From positions 1-64,000 of the forward strand of contig NZ_KB907814.1 in NCBI RefSeq assembly GCF_000382225.1: a stretch of 64,000 nt of DNA, in the 5' to 3' direction. This DNA is from Hymenobacter aerophilus DSM 13606 (GTDB lineage: Bacteria; Bacteroidota; Bacteroidia; Cytophagales; Hymenobacteraceae). Positions 24,084 to 32,787 of this stretch are shown in pieces. Numbering within the stretch: position 1 is the first letter of the stretch; every line of letters begins with the position of its first letter. The position numbers and the translations under genes were made by a program. The notes under the pieces are model-generated. The model did no database searches. It worked only from the letters and a program-made list of their open reading frames with translations, and had not been told where the DNA came from.

Positions 24084-25931
24084 ATGAAAACCTACCTCCG
24101 CATTCTGCAGTACGCCCGGCCCTGGCTGGCTTTTCTGCCGCAATACCTGCTTTATACGCTGCTGACCACGCTTTTCGGGCTGGCCAACTTCACGCTCATC
24201 ATCCCGCTGCTGCAGGTGCTGTTCGAGAAAACCGACCAGGTACCCACCCAGGCGCCCACCCAGCTGCCCGCCTTTCACGTCAGCCTCGACTGGGTGAAGG
24301 ACACGTTCAATTACTTTTTTGCCGACGTGCTGGCCACCCGGGGCACCATGGGCGCCCTCACGTTTGTGTGCATTATCGTGGTGGTATCGGTGCTGTGCAG
24401 CAACCTGTTCCGCTACCTGAGCTTGCGGCTGCTGGCCAAAGTGCGGGCCCGCGTGATCCGCAACCTGCGCCACGATCTGTACCGCCGCATTCTGCAGCTG
24501 CAGCTGGGCTATTTCGCCGGCGAGCGGAAGGGCGATTTGATGTCGCGCTTCACCTCCGACGTGCAGGAAGTGGAGTCATCGGTGGTGAATACCATGACGG
24601 CCGTTATTCAGGAGCCGCTCAAGATTATTGCCTTTTTTGTGGTGCTGTTCTATATGTCGGTGCCCCTGACGCTGTTTACCATGATTCTGCTGCCCATTTC
24701 GGGCATTCTGATTGCCGGCGTGGCCAAGCGCCTGCGCCGGCAGGCCCAGCTAAGCCAAAGCACGCTGGGCTCCATGCTGTCGGTGATTGACGAAACGCTG
24801 GGCGGCATCCGGGTGATAAAGGCTTTCAACGCCCAGGCCTACATCGAGGGCAAGTTTGAGGACCAGAACGACGCTTACGCCCGCACCTCGCGCCGCATCG
24901 ACAACACCCGCGACCTGGCCTCGCCATTCTCCGAGTTTGCGGGCGTGGCCGTGGTGGCGGGCCTGCTATACTTCGGCGGCACGCTCATTCTGGGCGGCCA
25001 GTCGAACCTGACGGGCGAAACCTTTATTGGCTACGTGGTGCTGTTTTCGCAGGTGCTCACGCCGGCCAAGGCCCTGTCGTCGTCGTTTGGCAACATCCAG
25101 CGCGGGCTGGTGGCCGGCGAGCGGGTGCTGAGCATCATCGACACCGAGCCGCTGATTCGCGACCGGCCCGACGCGCAGGTGCTGCCCCCCTTCCAGGACC
25201 GCATCGAGCTGCGCAACCTGCGCTTCGGCTACGGCGAGGCCCTGGTGCTCGACGACATCAACCTGACCATTGCCAAGGGCAAAACGGTGGCGCTGGTGGG
25301 CCCCAGCGGCGGCGGCAAAAGCACGCTGGCCGACCTGCTGCCCCGTTTCTACGACGCCACCGGCGGCCAGCTGCTCATCGATGGGCTCGACGTGCGCGAC
25401 TGCACCATCCACTCGGTGCGCGACCAAATGGGCATCGTCACGCAGGAAAGCATCCTGTTCAACGACACCATTTTCAACAACATCCGCTTCAACACCCAAG
25501 CCACCGAGGCCGAGGTGCTGGAGGCCGCCCGCATTGCCAACGCCCACGAGTTCATTATGGCCACGCCCGAGGGCTACCAGACGGTTATCGGCGACCGGGG
25601 CTCGCGCCTCTCGGGCGGGCAGCGCCAGCGCCTGAGCATCGCACGGGCCATTCTGCGCAACCCGCCCATCCTCATTCTCGATGAGGCCACCTCGGCCCTC
25701 GACACCGAGAGCGAGCAGCTGGTGCAGCAGGCCCTCACGCGGCTCATGCAAAACCGCACCAGCCTCGTGATTGCCCACCGCCTGAGCACCGTGCAGCACG
25801 CCGACGAAATTATTGTGCTGCAGCACGGCCGCATTGTGGAGCGCGGCACCCACGAGCAGCTGCTGCGCCAGTCGGGCGGCCTTTACCAGCGCCTGAGCAC
25901 CCTGCAGGCTGCCAGCGGCGGGCTGGCCTGA
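24084..25931 (+). CDS. MsbA-like ABC exporter, permease and ATPase fused
   Basis: A 615-residue half-transporter. The N-terminal membrane domain has about six helices (to about residue 345), followed by the ATPase domain with Walker A GPSGGGKST starting at residue 406, signature LSGGQRQRLS, Walker B ILILDEATSAL and the H-loop IAHRLSTV. The layout and length match MsbA-type lipid A or glycolipid flippases, but multidrug export is also possible. The start at 24084 is set by the promoter 9 bases upstream. The next genes (gmhA, glycosyltransferase) support a role in envelope glycolipid. Confidence 0.9.
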   Translation: MKTYLRILQYARPWLAFLPQYLLYTLLTTLFGLANFTLIIPLLQVLFEKTDQVPTQAPTQLPAFHVSLDWVKDTFNYFFADVLATRGTMGALTFVCIIVVVSVLCSNLFRYLSLRLLAKVRARVIRNLRHDLYRRILQLQLGYFAGERKGDLMSRFTSDVQEVESSVVNTMTAVIQEPLKIIAFFVVLFYMSVPLTLFTMILLPISGILIAGVAKRLRRQAQLSQSTLGSMLSVIDETLGGIRVIKAFNAQAYIEGKFEDQNDAYARTSRRIDNTRDLASPFSEFAGVAVVAGLLYFGGTLILGGQSNLTGETFIGYVVLFSQVLTPAKALSSSFGNIQRGLVAGERVLSIIDTEPLIRDRPDAQVLPPFQDRIELRNLRFGYGEALVLDDINLTIAKGKTVALVGPSGGGKSTLADLLPRFYDATGGQLLIDGLDVRDCTIHSVRDQMGIVTQESILFNDTIFNNIRFNTQATEAEVLEAARIANAHEFIMATPEGYQTVIGDRGSRLSGGQRQRLSIARAILRNPPILILDEATSALDTESEQLVQQALTRLMQNRTSLVIAHRLSTVQHADEIIVLQHGRIVERGTHEQLLRQSGGLYQRLSTLQAASGGLA

Positions 25932-26063
25932 GCACCGGCCGGGTTTGCCGGAAGCTGAACCTTGGAATTGCCCCTGCTTATTTGCAAAATGCTATATTTA
26001 GTCCGTCTATTCGTTTCGTCCGTATGAATAGACCGCCTTTTCCTTTTGCTTTACTTTGTTGAT

Positions 26064-26504
26064 ATGCTTGCTCTCAAACGTCTGGTTACCATTCTGGTCA
26101 TGCTTTTCCTGGTGCTGGCGCTGCTGATTCTGTTGCTGCCCTCGGTGCAAACCAGCTTTGTGGGCATGGCCGGCTCGCCCGAAAGCCTGTATTACTCGCT
26201 GCTGGTGGCCGCCGTGGTGTTGCTGGGTTTGCACCTGCTCACCGAAAACCTCGACAGCACCCTGCTGCGCCGCGAAATGGCCGCTTCCGACCGCAAAATC
26301 AACGAGCTGAAGGCCCGCCTCTACGACCACCAGATGGAGCAGCAGCGCGCCGCCGAGCGCCCGCCCGTGTCGCCCCGCACCGGCGTTACCACCTACCCCG
26401 ACCAGCCGCTGTATCCGCAGTCGGACCCCAGCCTGAGCAACGCGCCGCTGCAGCAGCCCACTACCATTATTCCGCCCGCCGACGGCAGCACCCGGCCGTT
26501 GTAA
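26064..26504 (+). CDS. small membrane protein with two helices and a coiled coil
   Basis: A 146-residue protein started at the ATG at 26064. Hydrophobic helices lie at about 7-26 and 43-62, then a charged helical part ([28 protein letters not shown]) that reads as a short coiled coil, then a Pro-rich tail. It resembles LapA-type small membrane proteins in layout, but no specific motif was recognised. It sits between the ABC exporter and gmhA; the gap to gmhA is 11 bp, so the two are probably translated from one mRNA. Confidence 0.6.
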   Translation: MLALKRLVTILVMLFLVLALLILLLPSVQTSFVGMAGSPESLYYSLLVAAVVLLGLHLLTENLDSTLLRREMAASDRKINELKARLYDHQMEQQRAAERPPVSPRTGVTTYPDQPLYPQSDPSLSNAPLQQPTTIIPPADGSTRPL

Positions 26505-26515
26505 GCCCCGTTTTC

Positions 26516-27127
26516 GTGACTTCTCCCCTTTCGCTTACCGAACAAATTCGCGCCGAGCTGACCGAGGCCCAGACCGTGCTGGCGCAGTTCGTGCAGAACC
26601 CGGCCAACCTGGCCGCCATCGAGCAGGCCGCCCGCCTCATGGCCGATTCGTTGCGCCAGGGCGGCAAAATCCTGACCTGCGGCAACGGTGGCTCGCTCTG
26701 CGACGCCCAGCACTTCGCCGAGGAGCTCACCGGCCGCTACCGCCAGAACCGCCCCGCGCTGGCCGCCCTGGCCCTCACCGAAGCCTCGCACATGAGCTGC
26801 GTGGCCAATGATTTCGGCTACGAATACGTGTTCAGCCGCTACGTGGAAGCTCTGGGCCGGCCCGGCGACGTGCTGCTGGCCATCAGCACCAGCGGCAACT
26901 CGCCCAACATCCTGCGCGCCGCCGAAGCCGCCCGCACCGCCGGCATGCGCGTGGTCAGCCTCACGGGCAAAGACGGCGGCCAGCTCGCCGGCCTGAGCGA
27001 CGTGGAAATCCGCCCGCCCCACACCGGCTACGCCGACCGCATCCAGGAAATCCACATCAAGGCCATCCACATCCTGATTCTGCTGATTGAGCAGCTGGTG
27101 AGCGGGGGTGATGGGGTGATGGGGTAA
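26516..27127 (+). CDS. gmhA: sedoheptulose 7-phosphate isomerase (SIS domain)
   Basis: A 203-residue SIS-domain protein starting with GTG at 26516. It converts sedoheptulose 7-phosphate to D-glycero-D-manno-heptose 7-phosphate, the first step of ADP-heptose formation. Family marks are [20 protein letters not shown], the [16 protein letters not shown] segment, [16 protein letters not shown] and the C-terminal [15 protein letters not shown]. It fits with the exporter and glycosyltransferase nearby. Its 3' end is followed within 10 bp by a palindromic element. Confidence 0.9.
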   Translation: MTSPLSLTEQIRAELTEAQTVLAQFVQNPANLAAIEQAARLMADSLRQGGKILTCGNGGSLCDAQHFAEELTGRYRQNRPALAALALTEASHMSCVANDFGYEYVFSRYVEALGRPGDVLLAISTSGNSPNILRAAEAARTAGMRVVSLTGKDGGQLAGLSDVEIRPPHTGYADRIQEIHIKAIHILILLIEQLVSGGDGVMG

Positions 27128-27132
27128 AAAAG

Positions 27133-27237
27133 AACTGTCATTCTGAGCGGAGCGAAGAATCTCGCGGGCAATGGTAACCCTGTCGTCAGGAATTACTGTG
27201 GCACGCGAGATTCTTCGCTTCGCTCTGAATGACGTTC
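27133..27237. repeat. TCATTCTGAGC palindromic element, variant copy
   Basis: The left arm AACTGTCATTCTGAGCGGAG and onward pairs with the inverted copy ending CTCTGAATGACGTT. The arms are about 33 bp with 1-2 mismatches and the loop about 38 bases. It has GAAGAATC in place of GAAGGACC of the other copies. It lies between gmhA and the glycosyltransferase, which run in the same direction. Confidence 0.8.
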
Positions 27238-27249
27238 TTTTGTGCGCAC

Positions 27250-27287
27250 GAAAGCTAACAGCCAGCGGCTATCAGCTAACAGCTCCG
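27250..27287. repeat. AGCTAACAGCT repeat words
   Basis: AAAGCTAACAGCCAGCGGCT and ATCAGCTAACAGCTCC in tandem, single-armed, ending 7 bases before the glycosyltransferase start codon, so it forms most of the translation-initiation leader. Confidence 0.55.
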
Positions 27288-27293
27288 GAAAGA

Positions 27294-28517
27294 ATGCACA
27301 TTGCCGTTTTCAGCCAGTACCACACCAACCCCGATTGTCCGGCTACCAGCCGGCACTACTCCCTGCTGGCCCGGCTGGCCCAAACGCACCGCATCACGCT
27401 CATCAGCACCCGCACCTGGGAGCCCCAGCGCCTGACCCACGAGTTTCCCTGGGTGCCCGAGGGTGTGGAGCTGCACGCCGCCGATATTGCCTACGAGAAC
27501 CGCATGGGCGTGGCCCGGCGCGGGCTGGCCTTCGCGCAGTACGCGGCCTACGCCCTGCGCGAAGGCATGCGCATAGCTAAGCCCGATGTTATCTGGGGCA
27601 TCAGTACGCCGCTTACCGCTGCCTGGGCTGCCGCGCAGGTAGCCCGGTGGCGGCGGGTGCCGTGGGTGTTCGAGGTGCAGGATTTGTGGCCCGAATTCCC
27701 GATTGCCATGGGCGCCGTGCCCAACCCACTGGCCCGCCGCGCCCTCTACGGCCTCGAAGGCCGGCTATACCAGCAGGCCCACAGCATCGTCACGCTTTCG
27801 CCCGGTATGAGCCGGCACGTGCGCCACATCGGCGAAGCGGCCGGCTCGCGCTGGCCTTTCGAGGCGGCCAAAGTGCACACCAGCCTCAACGGCACCGATC
27901 TGGAACTGGCCGCCCGCGCCACCGAGGCGGCTGTAGCCGCGCTACGCCGCGAGCAGCAGCTGGAGGGCAAACGCGTGGTTTTGTACGCCGGTACCTTCGG
28001 GCGGGCCAATGCCATTCCGCTGCTGCTGGCCGCTGCCGAGGCGCTGGCCGCTACCCACCCCAATGTGGTCTGGCTGTTTATGGGGTTGGGCTTTTATGCC
28101 GATGAGCTGGCCGCCGCCGCCCGTCGCACGCCCACCATTCGAGTGGTGCCGCCGCAACCGCGCCACGCGGTGTTCAGCTGGTTTCGATTGGCAGAAGTGT
28201 CGGTGGCGCCGTTCCTGGGCCTGCCGGTGCTCGACTCCAACTCGCCGGCCAAGTTCTACGATAGCCTCGCCGTGGGCACCCCGGTCGTCGTCACCAATCC
28301 CGGCTGGACGCGGGAGCTACTGGAGCGCCACGGCTGCGGCTGGTACTCGCCCGCCGACGATGCCCCGGCGCTGGCTAAGCTGCTGGCACAGTTGCTCGCC
28401 GAGCCGGCCCGGTTGCGGGAGGCGGGTGCCCGGGGCCAGGCGCTGGCCGTGGCCGAATTTGACCGCCAGCAAATTGGTCAGACGATGCAACGAATTCTGG
28501 AGCAGGCTGCTGTCTGA
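27294..28517 (+). CDS. family 4 glycosyltransferase, WbuB-like
   Basis: A 407-residue GT-B glycosyltransferase. The start at 27294 (MHIAVFSQYHTNPDCPATSR) is the usual first strand of the family. The N-terminal domain holds RHYSLLARLAQTHRITLIS and EVQDLWPEFPIAMGAV, typical of WbuB-like enzymes; the C-terminal GT4 domain holds VVLYAGTFGRANAIPLLLAA and the nucleotide-sugar part SPAKFYDSLAVGTPVVV. It likely adds an amino sugar in O-antigen or exopolysaccharide assembly. Its leader is made of repeat words. Confidence 0.85.
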   Translation: MHIAVFSQYHTNPDCPATSRHYSLLARLAQTHRITLISTRTWEPQRLTHEFPWVPEGVELHAADIAYENRMGVARRGLAFAQYAAYALREGMRIAKPDVIWGISTPLTAAWAAAQVARWRRVPWVFEVQDLWPEFPIAMGAVPNPLARRALYGLEGRLYQQAHSIVTLSPGMSRHVRHIGEAAGSRWPFEAAKVHTSLNGTDLELAARATEAAVAALRREQQLEGKRVVLYAGTFGRANAIPLLLAAAEALAATHPNVVWLFMGLGFYADELAAAARRTPTIRVVPPQPRHAVFSWFRLAEVSVAPFLGLPVLDSNSPAKFYDSLAVGTPVVVTNPGWTRELLERHGCGWYSPADDAPALAKLLAQLLAEPARLREAGARGQALAVAEFDRQQIGQTMQRILEQAAV

Positions 28518-28552
28518 TAAAGCAATTCTATTTACTTTCTAGGACTACTTAT

Positions 28553-29275
28553 TTACTTTGTTGTGCCCGAGCCCTTATCAATGTTGCCTTTACGCGCTTT
28601 AGGAGCTGGTTTAGCCGGAACGATTGCCTGCTTACTCACCACGTCGGCGTAGTACTTGCACCAGCTGGTGAGCGGACACTGCGCGCATTTGGGCTGGCGG
28701 GCCACGCAGATGTAGCGGCCGTGCAGAATTAGCCAGTGATGGGCCTTGGGGATGAGCTCTTCGGGGATGTGGCGCACCAGTTCCTTCTCTACCGCCAGCG
28801 GGGTGGTGGCCGTTTTGGGCACCAGCCCCAGCCGGTGCGACACCCGGAAAACGTGCGTATCGACGGCCATGGCCGGCTGGTTGTACACCACCGACACGAC
28901 GACGTTGGCCGTTTTGCGGCCCACGCCTGGCAGCCGCTGCAGCTCCTCAATGGTGCCGGGCACCTCGCCCCCGAACTCCTGCGCCAGCATGCGGCCCAGG
29001 CCGGCCAGGTGCTTGGCCTTGTTGTTGGGATAGGAAATACTGCGGATGAACGGGAAAATTTCCTCGGCTGAGGCCGCCGCCAGATGCGCGGGCGTCGGGA
29101 ACTGCGCCAGCAGCGCGGGCGTCACCAAGTTCACGCGCTTGTCGGTGCACTGGGCGCTGAGCACCACGGCCACAATCAGCTCGTAGGGGTTGGCGAAGGC
29201 CAGCTCGGTTTCCGGCTCCGGGAAGTGCGTGGTGAAGTAGTCGATGAAGTGGCGGTACCGCTCGGCTTTGCGCAT
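28553..29275 (-). CDS. nth: endonuclease III (DNA glycosylase/AP lyase)
   Basis: A 240-residue HhH-GPD protein. The helix-hairpin-helix LPGVGRKTANVVVSVVY contains the catalytic Lys, and AVDTHVFRVSHRLGLV has the catalytic Asp. The 4Fe-4S site is C-x6-C-x2-C-x5-C in CVARQPKCAQCPLTSWC. It excises oxidised pyrimidines in base excision repair. The C-terminal tail after the cluster is Lys/Ala-rich and slightly longer than in E. coli. Convergent with the glycosyltransferase. Confidence 0.95.
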   Translation of the reverse strand: MRKAERYRHFIDYFTTHFPEPETELAFANPYELIVAVVLSAQCTDKRVNLVTPALLAQFPTPAHLAAASAEEIFPFIRSISYPNNKAKHLAGLGRMLAQEFGGEVPGTIEELQRLPGVGRKTANVVVSVVYNQPAMAVDTHVFRVSHRLGLVPKTATTPLAVEKELVRHIPEELIPKAHHWLILHGRYICVARQPKCAQCPLTSWCKYYADVVSKQAIVPAKPAPKARKGNIDKGSGTTK

Positions 29276-29413
29276 GGGGCAACATTACGAAGAAACCCCA
29301 ATACCTCCGCCCCTATCAAGCCCCAATAGTTAAAAACCCTTAAACCCGAAAAGCCGCGCCGCCGCCCATTCGGGCAGCAGCGCGGCAGAGGCCGGCCGGT
29401 AGCAGACGGGCAC

Positions 29414-29644
29414 TTACTTCAGCCGCGGAAACGTGCGGGAGTAGTGCAGAATATTCTGGGTGGTGCGCTCCGAGGGTGCGGTGCGCAGGTCGTCGAGGCT
29501 GCGCTGGGCCAATAGCAGGTCGGCGCAGGTGGTGGCCAGCTCGGGGTCGTGGAGCAGGGCCTGTTCTACTTCGCGCTGCTCCTCAGCCGGTAACTCGTTG
29601 TACACGTACCGGAGCAGGGTGTCTTGGGTAAAGGTTTGAATCAT
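29414..29644 (-). CDS. 76-residue protein overlapping the ECF sigma gene, possible anti-sigma
   Basis: A soluble 76-residue protein starting at 29644 (MIQTFTQDTLLRYVYNELPA). The first 35 residues, LLRYVYNELPAEEQREVEQA then LLHDPEL, look like the N-terminal helices of zinc-binding anti-sigma domains (LxxYLxGELxxEExxxVExHL), but without the HxxxCxxC zinc ligands and without a membrane anchor. Its gene begins 62 bp inside the 3' end of the sigma gene, which suggests translational coupling and a shared function. The anti-sigma role is inference. Confidence 0.6.
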   Translation of the reverse strand: MIQTFTQDTLLRYVYNELPAEEQREVEQALLHDPELATTCADLLLAQRSLDDLRTAPSERTTQNILHYSRTFPRLK

Positions 29645-30218
29645 CGAATACGGGTTGTGCGGCCATTTTTTTCCGCAGGTTGATGAGCGCATAGCGCATC
29701 CGCCCCAGCGCAGTGTTAATGCTGACCCCCGTTGCATCGGCAATTTCCTGGAAGCTCATATCGCCGTAGTGGCGCATGAGCAACACCTCCTTTTGCGCGG
29801 CGGGCAGCTCCTGAATCAGGCCCCGCAGCCGCTCGTGGGTTTCTTCCCGCGTGAGCATGGCCTCGGTTCCCTCTTCTGCCAACGACAACGAATTGAAGGG
29901 GTGAGTTGTTGTGTCGAGCGACACCATTGGGCTGCGTTTTTCGCGCCGGAAGGCGTCGATGGCCATATTGTGGGCAATCCGGCAGATCCAGGAAGAAAAT
30001 TTACCCTCCTCGTTGTAGCGCCCGCTCTTCAGCGTATGAATGGCCTTGATGAAGGTATCCTGCAGCAGGTCTTCGGCCGTGTCGGGGTCGCGCACTATCA
30101 GCTGGATAGTGGTGAACACGCGGGCTTTGTGCCGCTCCAGCAGTTGGGCGAAGGCGCTTTCCTGACCAGCAATGTAGAGGGAAATGAGCGCGGAATCGCT
30201 CGGCTGCATGGTATCCAT
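29583..30218 (-). CDS. ECF-type RNA polymerase sigma factor
   Basis: A 211-residue sigma-70 family protein. The start at 30218 (MDTMQPSDSALISLYIAGQE) is chosen because sigma region 2 begins right after it and because an excellent promoter lies about 115 bp upstream. Region 2 carries DPDTAEDLLQDTFIKAIHTL and the DNA-melting segment FSSWICRIAHNMAIDAFRRE; region 4 carries LMRHYGDMSFQEIADATG and the recognition helix SINTALGRMRYAL. It directs core polymerase to a set of promoters not identifiable here. Its 3' end overlaps the 76-residue gene by 62 bp. Confidence 0.93.
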   Translation of the reverse strand: MDTMQPSDSALISLYIAGQESAFAQLLERHKARVFTTIQLIVRDPDTAEDLLQDTFIKAIHTLKSGRYNEEGKFSSWICRIAHNMAIDAFRREKRSPMVSLDTTTHPFNSLSLAEEGTEAMLTREETHERLRGLIQELPAAQKEVLLMRHYGDMSFQEIADATGVSINTALGRMRYALINLRKKMAAQPVFDDSNLYPRHPAPVRVQRVTG

Positions 30219-30578
30219 AAGAACTATGGGATTGATAAAGACTACGAGAAAAACTAAAACGTAGAGCTTTAAACCATAGAGCGCAGCTGGGGTAATGGAG
30301 GCCGGGTGAAGGGTCAATGAAGAACCGGCAGAAATCAAATGTAAAGAACCGCCCAGCCATTCACAACGGCGCGCCGCCGAAAATGCCAAAATATTTTTCC
30401 GCCCACCGATAATACCGTATCGCCCGCCCCCCATATTCCAACGCCAGGCCGGCAACAGCCGGGCCACTTCCAGCCAACATACTCTGGCCGCGGGCCGGGC
30501 ACAAACGCCGCTTGCGGACCTCACTCCAGCACGAAGCGAGGCCCGCAAGCCGGGTAAAGCATACTTCCGGCCGCGGCC
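30219..30578. other. intergenic stretch: sigma-gene leader and promoter, hairpin
   Basis: Contains the sigma promoter (30336-30366) and a leader of about 110 nt. Further on, an imperfect hairpin (GCTTGCGGACCTC at 30510-30522 with GAGGCCCGCAAGC at 30538-30550) lies just beyond the stop of the 30579 gene and may end its transcript, though the T run is poor. No gene was seen. Confidence 0.5.
30336..30366 (-). promoter_or_regulatory. promoter of the ECF sigma operon
   Basis: On the minus strand TTG (30364-30366), a 20-base spacer and TACATTTG (30336-30343), an exact match to the primary sigma consensus. The gene thus appears to be read by the housekeeping sigma. Confidence 0.8.
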
Positions 30579-31160
30579 TCAGCGACTCAGCTGGGTGCTC
30601 AGGTCCTGGATTTCCCTGGCCAGCCCGGCGCTTGGGGTGGTGCCGGCGGCCAGGGCGGCGGCGCGCTGCTCCAGCAGCGCCGTGAGCTGCTGCAGCTGCG
30701 CGAAGCGGCTGGCGGTGCGCTCCAGCTGTGGTACCAGCGCGGCCAGGTTGGCGGCAGCCGGAACGCTGATGGTGGTAGTGCTGCCGCCGGTGGCGGCCTT
30801 GTCGGCGCGGGCAATGGCGGCGGGCGTGAGCATGTCGTCGCGCAGCAGCACCACGTTGCCCTCCATCGTCACGGCCTGCCCGTTCTGCAGAATCTGGCGC
30901 GTTACGCCGTTGCGCACCAGGCGGCCGTCGGGGCGCAGCTCCGTGCCGTTGCCGAGGCGCAGGGTTTCGCTGAGGCGGGTTTGCTGGCCGCCGAGCAGCT
31001 GGTAGGTTTGGCCCCCGCGGCGAAAGGCGCCGTCTTTGAGCTGGGCCGCGGCCGGGTACGCCTCGGGCGCGGTTTGGGCCTGCACCGGGGCCACAAGGCC
31101 GGGAGCGAGCAGCAGACCGGCCGCCAGCAGCAGGGGCGAAAGAATAGCAGATTTCAGCAT
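30579..31160 (-). CDS. secreted protein of unknown function, possibly DUF6799
   Basis: A 193-residue protein with a signal peptide (MLKSAILSPLLLAAGLLLAP and on to AQA), which sets the start at 31160. The middle has beta-hairpin-like patterns with alternating Gly and Asp (LGNGTELRPDGRLVRNGV, NGQAVTMEGNVVLLRDD), reminiscent of DUF6799, a family I recall from Hymenobacter but cannot confirm. The C-terminal 60 residues form a helix, likely a coiled coil (LERTASRFAQLQQLTALLEQ). Probably periplasmic. It is divergent from the MFS gene. Confidence 0.65.
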   Translation of the reverse strand: MLKSAILSPLLLAAGLLLAPGLVAPVQAQTAPEAYPAAAQLKDGAFRRGGQTYQLLGGQQTRLSETLRLGNGTELRPDGRLVRNGVTRQILQNGQAVTMEGNVVLLRDDMLTPAAIARADKAATGGSTTTISVPAAANLAALVPQLERTASRFAQLQQLTALLEQRAAALAAGTTPSAGLAREIQDLSTQLSR

Positions 31161-31316
31161 AGAAAAAACGTTAATTCCCCCCTCAACGAAGCCGGGCCGC
31201 CGGAAGATACGGCGCCGGGTATATTTCGGGTTGCGCCCCACCGGCCGGGGCGACGCCGCACTTGGTTCGGCCTCCCCGCCGTCCGTTTCGGCTTTCCTGC
31301 AACCCGGCGCGGCGCG

Positions 31317-31324
31317 TACCTTTG
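31317..31324 (+). promoter_or_regulatory. -7 element of the MFS gene
   Basis: TACCTTTG, 30 bases before the ATG, with no TTG at the -33 distance. Confidence 0.55.
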
Positions 31325-31354
31325 CGCGCCGCCTGTTCTGCGGCCGTTTGCCCT

Positions 31355-32635
31355 ATGCCCACCCCTGCCGCCGGCGCCGCCCGGCACGACCCCTACGCCG
31401 CGCTGCGGCTGCCCGATTTCCGCCGCTACCTGCTGGCCCGCATCAGCCTCACGCTGGCCACCCGCATCATGGGCCTGGTGATTGGCTGGCAGATTTTCAA
31501 GCTCACCAACGACCCGCTGGCCCTGGGTTTGATTGGCCTGGCCGAGGCCGTGCCCAGCATCGGCGTGTCGTTGTACGCCGGGCACGTGGCCGACTCGGTG
31601 AACCGCAAAAACATCATTGTAGCCACCGTGGGCGGGCTGCTGCTGTGCGCTACGGCCCTGTGGCTGCTGGCCTCGCCGGCCGGTTTGCAGCTGCTGGCCC
31701 GCGACGCCTTCTACACGCTGCCGCTCTACGGCGTGATTTTCGTGAGCGGCATTGCCCGCGGGTTTATGGGGCCGGCCACGTTCTCGTTTATGCCCCAGCT
31801 GCTGCCCGACCGCGAGCATCTGGCCAACGCCATCACCTGGAACAGCACCACCTGGCAGGCCGCCTCGGTGCTGGGCCCCGCCATTGGGGGCTACCTGATT
31901 GCTCACCTGGGCATTGCCAACGCCTACCTCACGGCCACCGGGCTGCTGGTGGTGGCACTGGGGCTGTTTGCCAGCATTGCCCCGCGGCCGCTGCCCGCGC
32001 CGGTGGGCGCCAAAGAAGACCTCAAGACCAGCGTGCTCAGCGGCATCCGCTTTATCTGGGGCAACCAGCTGATTCTGGCCGCTATTTCGCTCGATTTGTT
32101 TGCCGTGCTCTTTGGCGGGGCCGTGGCGCTGCTGCCCATTTTCGCGGTCGATATTCTGAAAGTGGGCGCCGCCGGCCTGGGCCATCTGGAGGCCGCCCCG
32201 GCCGTGGGTTCGGTGCTCACGGCCACGCTGCTCACCTACTTCCCGCTGTATCGGCATGCCGGGCGCAAGCTGCTGTGGGCCGTAGCCGGCTTCGGGGTGG
32301 CCACCATCGGCTTCGCGCTGTCTACTAATATCTGGCTTTCGCTGGGGCTGCTCTTTCTCACCGGCGTCTTCGATTCAGTGTCCGTCATTGTGCGCTCCAC
32401 GCTGCTGCACACCTTCACGCCCGAGCACATCAAGGGCCGCGTGTCGGCCGTGAACAACATCTTCATCGGTTCCTCCAACGAAATCGGCTCCTTTGAATCG
32501 GGGGCGGTGGCCAAGCTGATGGGCACGGTGGCCTCGGTAGTGTTCGGCGGCACCATGACCATCGTGGTCGTGGGCCTGACGGCGCTCAAAGCCAACAAGC
32601 TCCGCCAGCTGGATTTGACGCCGGTGAAGGAGTGA
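31355..32635 (+). CDS. MFS exporter, EntS-like
   Basis: A 426-residue transporter with about 12 membrane helices, from RYLLARISLTLATRIMGLVI in helix 1 to the C-terminal helix near residue 400. The motif A region GHVADSVNRKN lies in the helix 2-3 loop. The order and motifs resemble the MFS_3 group, which includes the enterobactin exporter EntS, but the substrate cannot be read. The start at 31355 follows from the promoter and the first helix. The convergent hydrolase gene lies beyond a palindromic element. Confidence 0.85.
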   Translation: MPTPAAGAARHDPYAALRLPDFRRYLLARISLTLATRIMGLVIGWQIFKLTNDPLALGLIGLAEAVPSIGVSLYAGHVADSVNRKNIIVATVGGLLLCATALWLLASPAGLQLLARDAFYTLPLYGVIFVSGIARGFMGPATFSFMPQLLPDREHLANAITWNSTTWQAASVLGPAIGGYLIAHLGIANAYLTATGLLVVALGLFASIAPRPLPAPVGAKEDLKTSVLSGIRFIWGNQLILAAISLDLFAVLFGGAVALLPIFAVDILKVGAAGLGHLEAAPAVGSVLTATLLTYFPLYRHAGRKLLWAVAGFGVATIGFALSTNIWLSLGLLFLTGVFDSVSVIVRSTLLHTFTPEHIKGRVSAVNNIFIGSSNEIGSFESGAVAKLMGTVASVVFGGTMTIVVVGLTALKANKLRQLDLTPVKE

Positions 32636-32656
32636 TTGGGTGAGGGGGCAACCCGC

Positions 32657-32749
32657 CTGTCATCCTGAGCGCAGCGAAGGACCTATACAGAAGGTAATGC
32701 CTTTTGATGTTAGCCTCTATATAGGCCCTTCGCAAGCTCAGGATGACAG
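32657..32749. repeat. TCATCCTGAGC palindromic element, copy 5
   Basis: CTGTCATCCTGAGCGCAGCG and onward pairs imperfectly with an inverted copy ending CTCAGGATGACAG. The loop GGTAATGCCTTTTGATGTTAG resembles the loop of the copy at 15665 read in the other orientation. It lies between two convergent genes. Confidence 0.85.
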
Positions 32750-32787
32750 TTCCTCTTACCTCCTCACCAAATCCCCCAATCACTCCT

